Positions 39,264-47,621 of a stretch of 64,000 bases of DNA are shown here, in pieces. The notes beneath the pieces are model-generated. The model ran no database searches. It saw only the letters and a list, made by a program, of their open reading frames with translations, and was not told the origin of the DNA. Made by a program: the position numbers and the translations under genes. Every line of letters starts with the position of its first letter. Positions within the stretch are counted from its first letter, which is position 1. The DNA is from Curvibacter sp. AEP1-3. GTDB lineage: Bacteria; Pseudomonadota; Gammaproteobacteria; Burkholderiales; Burkholderiaceae_C. The stretch spans positions 2,582,201 to 2,646,200 of the forward strand of contig NZ_CP015698.1 in the NCBI RefSeq assembly GCF_002163715.1, read 5' to 3'.

Positions 39264-40016
39264 TTAAAGATCAAACTGGGTGGGCATCATCACCACGTCG
39301 CGGATGGTCATGCCGCGCGGGCGGGTCAGCATGAAGATCACCACGTCAGCGACTTCCGAGGCTTCAAGCAGGCTGCCTTTGGCCTTGGCCTCTGCCAGCT
39401 TGTCGGCGGGCCAATCGGCCAGCAAGGAGGTAATAACCGGCCCCGGGGAAATCGAGCCGACGCGCAGGCCGTGCTTGAACACCTGGCGGCGCACCGTCTG
39501 CACAAAGCAGTCAATAGCCCACTTGGACGATGCATACACGGGCTCCCAGGGGGTAGGAAAGTGCGCTGCCAATGAGCTGGTCACGATGATGTCGCCTGAG
39601 CCCCGCGCGATCATGTGCGGCAACACGTTGTGCACGTTCTTCATCACCACATTGATGTTCAAGTTGAGCATGCGGTCGATGGCGTCCGGATCACTGTCCA
39701 CCAGATCGCCACCCACATACAGGCCGGCGTTGGCGTGGAACACATCCAAACGCCCTTCCAAGGCCAGCACTTGGGTGAGCAGGCTGGCGCACTGGTCGCG
39801 GTCCAGCAGGTCAAGTACCAGGGGCACCGCTTGGGAGCCCAAGGTGGCGCAGGCTTTGTCCAAAGCGGTGCGATCACGGTCAATCAGCACCACGCGGGCA
39901 CCGGCTTGCACCATGGCGCTCGCGCTGGCGAAACCGATGCCTGATGCGGCACCGGTAACCGCGGCCACCTGACCTTGCAGAGGTTGCTGTGATTGAGAGG
40001 TCATGAGGGCGGACAT
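39264..40016 (-). CDS. Ribitol 2-dehydrogenase-like short-chain dehydrogenase
   Basis: This 250-residue SDR has the cofactor motif VTGAASGIGFA, NAGLYVGGDL, the catalytic Ser (IIVTSSLAAHFPTPWEP) and YASSK for the Tyr-Lys pair. The phrases DRMLNLNINVVMKNVHNVLP and TRPRGMTIRDVVMMPT match ribitol 2-dehydrogenases as I remember them. It would oxidise ribitol to D-ribulose. The ATG at 40016 overlaps the stop of the ATPase gene (TGATG), indicating coupled translation; an internal ATG at 40004 is also possible. Confidence 0.8.
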   Translation of the reverse strand: MSALMTSQSQQPLQGQVAAVTGAASGIGFASASAMVQAGARVVLIDRDRTALDKACATLGSQAVPLVLDLLDRDQCASLLTQVLALEGRLDVFHANAGLYVGGDLVDSDPDAIDRMLNLNINVVMKNVHNVLPHMIARGSGDIIVTSSLAAHFPTPWEPVYASSKWAIDCFVQTVRRQVFKHGLRVGSISPGPVITSLLADWPADKLAEAKAKGSLLEASEVADVVIFMLTRPRGMTIRDVVMMPTQFDL

Positions 40017-41059
40017 CAAAGTGCGCTCGCAGCCACGACACGGCCGTTGGCATCGAACAGGTGGGCGGCATCGGCATCGATGTGCACGCCTACGTCAGCG
40101 CCCACATGTAATTCGGTGCGGGTGTTCAAGCGGGCCACCAATTGGGCGCCACTCTGGGTGGTCACGTAGATCAGTGTCTCTGCGCCAAGAGCCTCGATCA
40201 GCTCTACCTTGGCTTGCACAGCGCCCTGGCCGGCTTGCACCAGCGTGATGCTTTCAGGCCGCAAGCCTATGGAACCCAGCGCGGGCACTTGCACACCGGC
40301 CACGGTGGTCACCGAGGGCAGCTTGGCGGCTTCGACCACGTTCATTTGGGGAGTGCCGATGAACTGGGCCACAAACTGGTTGGCCGGGCGGTCGTACAGC
40401 TCCAGCGGCGTGCCAACTTGCTCGATGTTGCCGTCGCGCAGCACCACCACGCGGTCGGCCAAGGTCATGGCTTCCACCTGATCGTGCGTCACGTAAATGG
40501 TGGTGGCGCCCAGGTCGCGGTGCAGCTTGGCAATCTCGATACGCGTCTGGCCGCGCAGGGCAGCATCCAGATTGGAGAGCGGCTCGTCAAACAAAAATAC
40601 TTTGGGGGCCCGCACGATGGCCCGGCCGATCGCCACACGCTGGCGCTGCCCGCCCGACAACTCTTTCGGTGTGCGCTGCAGGTAGTTGGTCAGGTTCAGG
40701 ATCTTGGCGGCGCGGTCCACCTTGTCTTTGATGATGGCGGGGTCCACATTCGCCAGCTTCAGGGCAAAGCTCATGTTCTCGAACACGCTCATGTGCGGGT
40801 AGAGCGCGTAGCTCTGGAACACCATGGCCAGGTCGCGCTTGCTGGAAGGCTGGTGGGTGATGTCGCGGCCGTCGAGCTGCAAGCTGCCGCCGTCGATGGT
40901 TTCCAGACCGGCAATCAGGCGCAAGAGCGTGGACTTGCCGCAGCCGGACGGGCCCACGAACACCACAAATTCGCCCTGCTTGATGGCCAGGTCAATGCCC
41001 TTGATAACACGGTGTTCACCGAACAGCTTTTCAACGCCGCTGAGTTGGAGGTAAGACAT
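40016..41059 (-). CDS. Polyol ABC transporter ATP-binding protein (SmoK/UgpC type)
   Basis: The 347-residue ATPase has Walker A GPSGCGKST, the signature LSGGQRQR, Walker B VFLFDEPLSNLD and the H-loop YVTHDQVEAM, plus a C-terminal OB/TOBE domain typical of the MalK/UgpC group. It energises import of sugar alcohols with the two permeases and binding protein encoded upstream. ATG at 41059 (MSYLQLSGVEKLFGEH) follows a GGAG-containing stretch; upstream in-frame sequence is spurious. Confidence 0.92.
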   Translation of the reverse strand: MSYLQLSGVEKLFGEHRVIKGIDLAIKQGEFVVFVGPSGCGKSTLLRLIAGLETIDGGSLQLDGRDITHQPSSKRDLAMVFQSYALYPHMSVFENMSFALKLANVDPAIIKDKVDRAAKILNLTNYLQRTPKELSGGQRQRVAIGRAIVRAPKVFLFDEPLSNLDAALRGQTRIEIAKLHRDLGATTIYVTHDQVEAMTLADRVVVLRDGNIEQVGTPLELYDRPANQFVAQFIGTPQMNVVEAAKLPSVTTVAGVQVPALGSIGLRPESITLVQAGQGAVQAKVELIEALGAETLIYVTTQSGAQLVARLNTRTELHVGADVGVHIDADAAHLFDANGRVVAASAL

Positions 41060-41085
41060 GAAAGAAGTCTCCTGATCTTTATTTG

Positions 41086-41916
41086 TTACTTGACGGCGCC
41101 GAAGGTCAGGCCTTGGACCAATTGCTTCTGGCTGAACCAGCCGAAGACCACGATGGGGCCAATCGCCATGAAGGACGCGGCGGACAACTTGGCCCAGAAC
41201 AGGCCCTCCGGGCTGGAGTAGCTGGCAATCAGCGTGGCCAGCGTGCCGGCCTTGGCGGCACTCAGGTTCAGGGACCAGAAGGCCTCGTTCCAGCTCAGGA
41301 CCAGGGTCAGCAAACCGGTAGAGGCCAGACCGCCCATGGTGAGGGGCAACAGCACGTAGCGGAACTCGCTCCACAACGTGGCTCCGTCCATGCGGGAGGC
41401 TTCCAGAATCTCGTTCGGGATCTCCTTCAGGTAGGAATACAGCATCCACACCATGATGGGCAGGTTGGACAAGGTGAACACGATCACGAGTCCGGTGCGG
41501 GTGTCCAGCAAGCCGCTGGTTTGTGCCATCACATACACCGGCACCAGGGCGCCCACAGCGGGCATCATCTTGGTGGAGAGCATCCACATCAGGATGTCCT
41601 TGGTGTACTTGCCTTTGAAGAAGGCCATGGCGTACGCGGCGGGAAACGCCAACATCAAGCCCAGAATGGTGGACGCCACACTGGTGATGAGCGAGTTCTT
41701 GGCGTAGAGCATGTAGTCGCTACGCTCTTGCACGATCTGGAAGTTCTCCAACGTGGGGGTGAAGAACATCAGGGGCGGCACCGAGATGGCTTGCAGCTCG
41801 GTCTTGAAGGCAGTGAGTACCAGCCAGCCCAGCGGGAAGAACAGCACCAGAGTCACCAGCCACGCAACCAGCGTGCGCAGCCAATGCAGCCAGGGGAAAG
41901 ATTTGGGTTGTGTCAT
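41086..41916 (-). CDS. Polyol ABC transporter permease (SmoG type)
   Basis: This 276-residue protein has six membrane segments and the MalG-type EAA loop (EIPNEILEASRMDGATLWSE, then LPLTMGGLASTG). It pairs with the SmoF-type permease, whose gene ends seven bases upstream. Confidence 0.92.
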   Translation of the reverse strand: MTQPKSFPWLHWLRTLVAWLVTLVLFFPLGWLVLTAFKTELQAISVPPLMFFTPTLENFQIVQERSDYMLYAKNSLITSVASTILGLMLAFPAAYAMAFFKGKYTKDILMWMLSTKMMPAVGALVPVYVMAQTSGLLDTRTGLVIVFTLSNLPIMVWMLYSYLKEIPNEILEASRMDGATLWSEFRYVLLPLTMGGLASTGLLTLVLSWNEAFWSLNLSAAKAGTLATLIASYSSPEGLFWAKLSAASFMAIGPIVVFGWFSQKQLVQGLTFGAVK

Positions 41917-41923
41917 GTGCAGC

Positions 41924-42784
41924 TCACTTGTCCAGGTTCTTGCCGACCATGCGGATCAGGAAGACGGCGGCGATATTGGCCAGCACCACGGCGAACAGCG
42001 CGCCCGCGGAAGCCACACCGGCATCGAAATTCAGTAGCGCCTGCTTGAAAATCAGGAAGGCCACGTTGGTGCTCGCATCGCCCGGGCCACCACCGGTGGT
42101 GGTGTAGATCTCGGCAAACACGCTGAGCAGGAAGATCATTTCGATCATCACCACCACCGCCACCGAGCGGGCCATGTGGGGCAGGTAGAGGTAGCGCAGT
42201 TGCTGCAGGTAATTGGCGCCGTCCATGCGGGAGGCTTCCAACTGCTCGCGGTTCATGCTCTGCAAGGATGTAATGAAAATGAGCGTCGCAAATGGCAGCC
42301 ACTGCCAGGACACGATGATGATCACGCTGAACAGCGGGAAGTCGGTCAGCCAGTCCACCGGGGTGCCGCCGAAGAAGATCCATACCTGCGCCAGCACGCC
42401 GTAGATGGGGTTCATCATCATGTGCTTCCACAGCAAGGCATTCACGGTGGGCATGACGAAGAACGGAGAAATCAGCAGGATGCGCACCAGACCACGGCCG
42501 GGAAAAGGCTCGTCGATCAACAGCGCAATCAAAGTACCCAACACTACCGTGATCAGAATCACGCTGCCCAGCAGCAGCAGAGTGTTCATCACTGCCGTGC
42601 CGAACGAAGGGTCGGTCACGAAGTATTCGAAGTTTTCCAGTCCGATAAAGCCGCTCTGGTCGGGCTGCATCAGGTTGTAGCGGATGACCGAGAAGTAAAT
42701 GGTCATCACCAAGGGCACGATCATCCACAAGAAGAGGGTGATCACTGCCGGCGCCATTAGGGCGCGGGGAATAAATCGGTTCAT
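41924..42784 (-). CDS. Polyol ABC transporter permease (SmoF type)
   Basis: This 286-residue permease of the MalF class has six or more membrane segments and an EAA loop at LEASRMDGANYLQQLRYLYL. The ATG at 42784 (MNRFIPRALMAP) is preferred because GAGAGA lies at ribosome-site distance; a GTG five codons earlier would place that sequence inside the gene. A stem-loop lies between its start and the end of the binding-protein gene. Confidence 0.9.
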   Translation of the reverse strand: MNRFIPRALMAPAVITLFLWMIVPLVMTIYFSVIRYNLMQPDQSGFIGLENFEYFVTDPSFGTAVMNTLLLLGSVILITVVLGTLIALLIDEPFPGRGLVRILLISPFFVMPTVNALLWKHMMMNPIYGVLAQVWIFFGGTPVDWLTDFPLFSVIIIVSWQWLPFATLIFITSLQSMNREQLEASRMDGANYLQQLRYLYLPHMARSVAVVVMIEMIFLLSVFAEIYTTTGGGPGDASTNVAFLIFKQALLNFDAGVASAGALFAVVLANIAAVFLIRMVGKNLDK

Positions 42785-42854
42785 GAAGATGTCTCTCACT
42801 TAGCGTCGCCGGCCCGCTGGGGCATGGAGTGCGGCGGAAAACGTGACATAAAAG

Positions 42855-42878
42855 GGCGCGCAGGTTCCCCCGCGCGCC
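42855..42878 (-). promoter_or_regulatory. Intercistronic stem-loop between binding-protein and permease genes
   Basis: On the transcribed strand GGCGCGC, a ten-base loop, GCGCGCC, then CTTTT. It lies 27 bases after the binding-protein stop. Such hairpins in transporter operons stabilise the upstream message or partly terminate transcription so that binding protein is made in excess. Confidence 0.65.
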
Positions 42879-42904
42879 TGAAGTCAACCTACCGGGAGAG
42901 ATGC

Positions 42905-44212
42905 TTACTTGTAGTAGCCGGCCTTCTTCATTTCGCGCTCTGCTGCGACTTGAGAGGCCTTCAAGGCTGCGTCTACCGACTTCTTGCCGGCCAGTGCTGC
43001 ACTCATTTCCTGACCCACGGTGGCGCCGATGGCCTGGAACTCAGGAATCGCTGCAAACTGCACGCCGACATACGGGCTCTTGGGCAAGGTGCTGTCGTTC
43101 GGGTTGGCAGAGTCGATGGCTGCTTTTTCAGCAGCTGCGAACTTGGCAGCCTTCTGGAACTCAGGGTTGGCGTAGGTGCTCTTGCGGGTACCGGTAGGCA
43201 CGTGGGCCCAGCCGTTGGTCTTGGCCACCAGCTCGATGTATTCCTTGGAGGTTGCCCAGGTCACAAACTTGCTCGCTGCGTCCACTTTCTTGGAGCCCGA
43301 TGGAATGGCCAGTGCCCATGCCCACAACCAGTTGGCACCCTTGGGAGTCACAGCGGTTGGTGCTTGTGCAAATGCCACCTTGTCAGCCACCTTGGACTGC
43401 TTGGGGTCGGTAATGAAAGACGCTGCAATGGTCGCGTCGATCCACATGCCGCACTTGCCTTCGTTGTACAGCGCCAGGATTTCGTTGAAGCTGTTGGCAG
43501 AAGAGCCGGGAGGACCGTAGTTCTTCAGCAGGTCCACGTAGAAGTTGATGGAGTCCTTCCAGGGCTTGCTTTCCAGCTGGGGCTTCCACTGCATGTCAAA
43601 CCACTGGCCGCCGTTGGTGTTCACCAAGGTGCTCAGGAAGGCCATGTTGTCACCCCAGCCCGGCTTGCCGCGCAGGCAGATGCCGTACACGCCGTTCTTG
43701 GGGTCATGGATCTTGGCAGCCAGGGCCTTGATGTCGGTCCATGTGGGCTTGTCGGCCACTTTGATGCCAGCCTTGTCAGCCAGGTCCTTGCGGTACATCA
43801 GCATGGAGGATTCACCGTAGAAAGGCACCGCAAACATCTTGCCGTCCACTGACAAACCATTGCGCATGGCGGGCAGGATGTCGTCGGCGTCGTACTTGGC
43901 ATCCGTCTTCAGTTCCTGCAGCCAACCTTTTTTGCCCCAGATCGGGGTTTCGTACATGCCGATGGTCATCACATCAAACTGGCCGCCTTTGGTGGCGATG
44001 TCGGTGGTCACGCGCTGGCGCAGCACGCCTTCTTCCAGGGTCACCCACTTGAGCTTGATATCGGGGTTGGCCTGCTCGAAGTTCTTGCTGAGCTTCTGCA
44101 TTTCGATCATATGGCCGTTGTTCACGGTGGCGATAACCAGCTCGGTGTCAGCGGCGAAAGACGCGCCTGCCATCAAACCGAAGGCCAAAGCCAGAGATGC
44201 TTTGAGTTTCAT
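42905..44212 (-). CDS. Polyol ABC transporter substrate-binding protein (SmoE type)
   Basis: This 435-residue periplasmic protein has a Sec signal (MKLKASLALAFGLMAGASFA, cleaved near residue 20) and an MalE-class binding fold: IKLKWVTLEEGVLRQRVTTD, FDVMTIGMYETPIWGKKGWL, VPFYGESSMLMYRKDLADKA, and a C-terminal LAGKKSVDAALKASQVAAER. It should bind sorbitol, mannitol or pentitols; linked enzymes point to ribitol and D-arabinitol. The start at 44212 begins the signal and has GGAGA close by. It is first in the operon. Confidence 0.91.
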   Translation of the reverse strand: MKLKASLALAFGLMAGASFAADTELVIATVNNGHMIEMQKLSKNFEQANPDIKLKWVTLEEGVLRQRVTTDIATKGGQFDVMTIGMYETPIWGKKGWLQELKTDAKYDADDILPAMRNGLSVDGKMFAVPFYGESSMLMYRKDLADKAGIKVADKPTWTDIKALAAKIHDPKNGVYGICLRGKPGWGDNMAFLSTLVNTNGGQWFDMQWKPQLESKPWKDSINFYVDLLKNYGPPGSSANSFNEILALYNEGKCGMWIDATIAASFITDPKQSKVADKVAFAQAPTAVTPKGANWLWAWALAIPSGSKKVDAASKFVTWATSKEYIELVAKTNGWAHVPTGTRKSTYANPEFQKAAKFAAAEKAAIDSANPNDSTLPKSPYVGVQFAAIPEFQAIGATVGQEMSAALAGKKSVDAALKASQVAAEREMKKAGYYK

Positions 44213-44593
44213 GAAACTGTCTCCTGTTGTTAATTTCGTGGTGTTCAGCCAATGCCAACCGTGCATCGACAGGGCTGAATAGTAGAAGTCGCCACCTAGC
44301 GGGGTTGATACTTTCGGGACGATTGCGTGTATTTTGATGCGCCATGGGACTAGGGTTTTCCCACACAGATGCGATAACGTATTGATCTTCGGAAATTTTT
44401 GCAAAGTTTGGCCAGAGAAGTCCGGTCAGTCCCTCTGAGCGCGCAAGCGGTTCGCTGACCGGCAAACACGATCGATCTTGGGCTTCTTCGGATGATTTGG
44501 TTATTTAGAACTGAAAATTCCGTTGTTCCAGTTTTAACGAAGGGCTTTCAGAATCACCTTTATCGCATTAACGCGTTGATTTCTGGAGTTGAT
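44213..44593. other. Divergent intergenic region between the pentitol operon and sbp
   Basis: These 381 bases hold no plausible gene. They must contain the pentitol operon promoter (leftward; a TACTAT-like -10 is possible near 44285) and the sbp promoter (rightward). Near sbp, TTATTTAGAACTGAAAATTC followed by CGTTGTTCC and then TTAACGAAGG resembles half sites of the sulfur element found at 46935 and 61681, but the full palindrome is absent. Confidence 0.5.
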
Positions 44594-45646
44594 ATGCCCT
44601 TTGCATCTATTGCCACCGCGTCTCACAACGCCTCCCTCTCCCGCCGCGGCTTCGGTACGCTGGTACTCGCTGGCGCCCTTGCAGCCTCTGCCGGCCAGGC
44701 CCTTGCGCAACAAAGCATCACCCTGCTCAACGTGTCGTACGACCCGACCCGCGAGCTGTACGTGGAATTCAACGCCGCGTTTGCCAAGTACTGGAAGGCC
44801 AAAACCGGCCAGGACGTGACCATCAAACAAAGCCATGGCGGCTCGGGCAAGCAGGCCCGCTCCGTGATCGACGGGCTGGACGCTGACGTGGTGACCCTCG
44901 CCCTGGCCGGCGACACCGACGCCATCGCCAAGAACGGCGGCTGGATCAACAAAGACTGGCAAAAGCGCCTGCCCCACAACTCCACACCGTATGCCTCCAC
45001 CATCGTGCTGGCCGTGCGTGAGGGCAACCCCAAGAAGATCAAAGATTGGGATGACCTGATCCGCCCTGACATCAAAGTCATTACCCCCAACCCCAAGACC
45101 TCGGGTGGCGCACGCTGGAACTACCTGGCCGCCTGGGAATTTGCCAAGCGCAAATACGGTAGCGACGCCAAGGCCAAAGAGTTCGTCGCCAAGCTGTACG
45201 GCAATGTGCCCATTCTGGACACCGGCGCACGCGGCTCCACCATCACCTTCGCCCAACGCAATCAGGGCGACGTGCTGATCGCCTGGGAAAACGAGGCGTA
45301 TCTACTGGAAAAAGAATTCGGCGCCAAGTTCGACGTGATCGCTCCCCCCTTGTCCATCCTGGCTGAGCCTGCCGTCGCCGTGGTCGACAAAAACGTGGAC
45401 AAGAAGGGCACCCGTGCCGTGGCCGAGGAGTACCTGAAGTACCTGTACAGCGAAGAAGGCCAGGACATCGCGGGCAAGAACTTCTACCGCCCCGTAATCT
45501 CCGAAAAGGCCAAAGCCAAATACGCCAAGCAGTTCCAACCGCTCAAAACCTTCACCATTGAAGAAGCCTTCGGTGGCTGGGAAAAAGCCGATAAGGAGCA
45601 CTTTGCCGATGGCGCCACCTTTGACCAAATCTACACCAAAAAGTAA
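44594..45646 (+). CDS. sbp: Sulfate ABC transporter substrate-binding protein with Tat signal
   Basis: The 350-residue product has a twin-arginine signal (SRRGFG at residues 16-21, hydrophobic core, ALA cleavage near 38) and the sulfate/thiosulfate binding fold: [76 protein letters not shown]. It binds sulfate in the periplasm; no permease is linked. A second Sbp, with a Sec signal, is encoded at 61794. GGAG precedes ATG 44594. Confidence 0.92.
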   Translation: MPFASIATASHNASLSRRGFGTLVLAGALAASAGQALAQQSITLLNVSYDPTRELYVEFNAAFAKYWKAKTGQDVTIKQSHGGSGKQARSVIDGLDADVVTLALAGDTDAIAKNGGWINKDWQKRLPHNSTPYASTIVLAVREGNPKKIKDWDDLIRPDIKVITPNPKTSGGARWNYLAAWEFAKRKYGSDAKAKEFVAKLYGNVPILDTGARGSTITFAQRNQGDVLIAWENEAYLLEKEFGAKFDVIAPPLSILAEPAVAVVDKNVDKKGTRAVAEEYLKYLYSEEGQDIAGKNFYRPVISEKAKAKYAKQFQPLKTFTIEEAFGGWEKADKEHFADGATFDQIYTKK

Positions 45647-45652
45647 TCAAAT

Positions 45653-45712
45653 TGGCTGCTAGCGCCCATCTAATCTGTGCTAGCAGCTATGAAAAAAATA
45701 GCAATTAACATC
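45653..45712. repeat. Dispersed palindromic repeat between sbp and mop
   Basis: TGGCTGCTAGCGC (45653-45665) and GTGCTAGCAGCTAT (45677-45690) form inverted arms, followed by AAAAAAATAGCAATT. It separates sbp from the small Mop gene. Confidence 0.75.
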
Positions 45713-45726
45713 AAGAGAAAACTGCC

Positions 45727-45942
45727 ATGTCCATTCAAGCCATCAACGTACGCAACCAATTCAAAGGCAAGGTACGTGAAATCATCCGCGGCGACGTGGT
45801 CTCGGAAATCGACGTCGAAACCCCTTGGGGCATCGTCACTTCTGTCATCACCACGCGCTCTGTGGACGACCTGCAACTCGCCATCGGTTCAGACGTGGTC
45901 GCGCTGGTGAAGTCCACCGAAGTGTCTATCGCCAAACTCTGA
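45727..45942 (+). CDS. Mop-type molybdopterin/molybdate-binding protein (single TOBE domain)
   Basis: The 71-residue product is a stand-alone Mop domain: INVRNQFKGKVREIIRGDVV, EIDVETPWGIVTSVITTRSV, LVKSTEVSIAKL. Such proteins assemble into hexamers that bind molybdate in the cytoplasm. Placement after a sulfate-binding protein may reflect the similar oxyanions. A strong terminator follows 23 bases after the stop. Confidence 0.88.
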   Translation: MSIQAINVRNQFKGKVREIIRGDVVSEIDVETPWGIVTSVITTRSVDDLQLAIGSDVVALVKSTEVSIAKL

Positions 45943-45964
45943 TCGCCCGCATTCCAGCCCGCAC

Positions 45965-45995
45965 AGCCCGCGGCCTCAAGGCCAAGGGCTTTTTT
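45965..45995 (+). terminator. Rho-independent terminator after mop
   Basis: AGCCC-gc-GGCC, loop TCAA, GGCC-aa-GGGCT, followed by a six-T run. It also lies at the end of the converging EamA gene. Confidence 0.8.
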
Positions 45996-46884
45996 ATTTG
46001 CGCGCCAGCCAGACCCCGAACACAGTCAGCCCCATGCCGGCGAGTGCCAAGCCGGTCAGCGTCTCGCCAAACAGGGCCCAGGCCACCAGCGCGGTGCAGG
46101 GCGGCACCAGGTAAAACAGGCTGGCCACATTGACGGCCGTGCCACTGCGGATCAGCACATTGAGCAGGGTGACCGCGCCCAAGGACAACACCAGCACCAG
46201 CCAGGCCAACGCAAACACGAAGGAGCCGGTCCACTCAATGTGCATGGTCTCGGTGGCAGCTGCCGCCAAGCCCGTCAACACCAGGCTGGGAATGAACTGA
46301 ATGAGCGAGCCCGTGCGCAAATCAAACGAAGGGCAATAGCGCTTCTGATACAGCGTGCCGGCCGTGATGGCCAGCAATGCCACAGCCACCGGGAACAACA
46401 AGGTCCACAAGGTGGTCAACCCCGCACCGGCGGCCACCTTGTGCGCCACCACCAGCGCCACGCCCGCAAAGCCTGCCGCCAGGCCGGCCCATTGCGTAGC
46501 CCGCACTTTTTCTCGCAACAACCAGCCGGCGCCCAACGCGGTGAGCAGGGGCTGCAGCCCCACGACAATGGCCGCCACACCTGCCGGCAGCCCATGGCCG
46601 ATGGCGATGAACACACCACCCAGATACACCGCATGCACCAGCACGCCGGTCACGGCAATGTGCCCACACTCGCGCAATGTGGACGGCCAAGGTGCCCGCG
46701 TGTGCCACACCACCAGCCCCATCAGCACCAGCACCGCGGCGTAGCGCACGGCCAAAAAGGTGAGTGGCTCCACATACGGCAAACCGAACTTGGCCCCGAT
46801 AAAGCCGGTGCTCCACAGGGCCACAAACAAGAGCGGATACAGGGCGGCCAGTGGCGAGGCGGAGGAGGTGGGGCGCGAAGACAT
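45994..46884 (-). CDS. EamA-family (DMT) permease
   Basis: This 296-residue protein has ten membrane segments and both EamA repeats (YPLLFVALWSTGFIGAKFGL at the start, VNVASLFYLVPPCTALVAWA near the end). Substrate unknown. It is divergent from the RBBP9-type hydrolase gene; the sulfur-type palindrome lies 51 bases upstream of its start, so it could share that control. Confidence 0.86.
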   Translation of the reverse strand: MSSRPTSSASPLAALYPLLFVALWSTGFIGAKFGLPYVEPLTFLAVRYAAVLVLMGLVVWHTRAPWPSTLRECGHIAVTGVLVHAVYLGGVFIAIGHGLPAGVAAIVVGLQPLLTALGAGWLLREKVRATQWAGLAAGFAGVALVVAHKVAAGAGLTTLWTLLFPVAVALLAITAGTLYQKRYCPSFDLRTGSLIQFIPSLVLTGLAAAATETMHIEWTGSFVFALAWLVLVLSLGAVTLLNVLIRSGTAVNVASLFYLVPPCTALVAWALFGETLTGLALAGMGLTVFGVWLARK

Positions 46885-46934
46885 GCACCGATCTTAAAGA
46901 CCTGCGCTACACGCTCTGATGGCCATGCTTGCCC

Positions 46935-46963
46935 CGCATAAGCAAACAACAAAGTATTCGTTG
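46935..46963. promoter_or_regulatory. Sulfur-regulon-type palindromic element upstream of the RBBP9-type hydrolase
   Basis: CGCATAAGCAAACAA followed by CAAAGTATTCGTTG. The core CAACAAA-GTA-TTCGTTG is a near-perfect 7-3-7 inverted repeat. The 29-base stretch differs at only two positions from the element in front of the sulfate transporter operon at 61681. Both are followed by GGTTT and, about 20 bases on, an A-rich -10-like box (AGAAT here). A CysB- or SsuR-type LysR regulator is a reasonable guess. Confidence 0.65.
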
Positions 46964-47018
46964 GGTTTCGCACATCGCTTGCGCAGAATGGCCCCTCGCT
47001 CGTTTTGAAGGTGAGTCC

Positions 47019-47558
47019 ATGTCTACTGTGTTGATTGTTCCCGGATGGCGTGATTCCGGGCCTGGCCATTGGCAAACCCTGTGGGCCGAACAACTGCCGG
47101 GCGCAGTGCGCGTGCATCAGGACGACTGGATCACCCCTACGCGCACCGCGTGGGTCGCGTCGATCACGCGCCACATTCTGGAGATTGGTGGTCCGGTCGT
47201 CATTGCTGCGCACAGCCTGGGCTGCATTGCTACCAGCCACTTGCCGCCGGAAGCGGTAGAGCGCATTGTGGGCGCCCTGCTCGTGGCTCCGGCCGACCCC
47301 GAACGGCGCGGCATTCTTGCGGACTTTGCCCCCGTGCCCTACCAGCCACTGCCCTACCGCAGCATTGTGGTGGCCAGCACCAACGACCCGTTTTGCCCGG
47401 TGCGCACTGCAGGTGCCTATGCACGGGCGTGGAAGAGTGAATTCGTGCGCCTGCCCGACGCCGGCCACATCAACGTGGAGGCCGGCTTCGGCCCCTGGCC
47501 GCTGGGCAGCGCATTGCTGCAGAGCTTGCTTCCGGTTGAAAGCCTCGCAGAAGTTTGA
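47019..47558 (+). CDS. RBBP9/YdeN-family alpha/beta hydrolase
   Basis: This 179-residue serine hydrolase has the family start LIVPGWRDSGPGHWQTLW, the nucleophile serine in VIAAHSLGC, an acid in STNDPF and histidine in DAGHINVEAGFGPWP. The substrate is unknown. The start at 47019 has GAAGGTGAG in front. The upstream element shared with the sulfate transporter operon suggests expression under sulfur limitation, so a sulfur-ester substrate is possible but unproven. Confidence 0.86.
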   Translation: MSTVLIVPGWRDSGPGHWQTLWAEQLPGAVRVHQDDWITPTRTAWVASITRHILEIGGPVVIAAHSLGCIATSHLPPEAVERIVGALLVAPADPERRGILADFAPVPYQPLPYRSIVVASTNDPFCPVRTAGAYARAWKSEFVRLPDAGHINVEAGFGPWPLGSALLQSLLPVESLAEV

Positions 47559-47621
47559 GTCCAGCTTGAGTTCGCACCATTCCACGCATAGGTTCCGGTC
47601 ACGAACCGGTTTCACAGCGCA

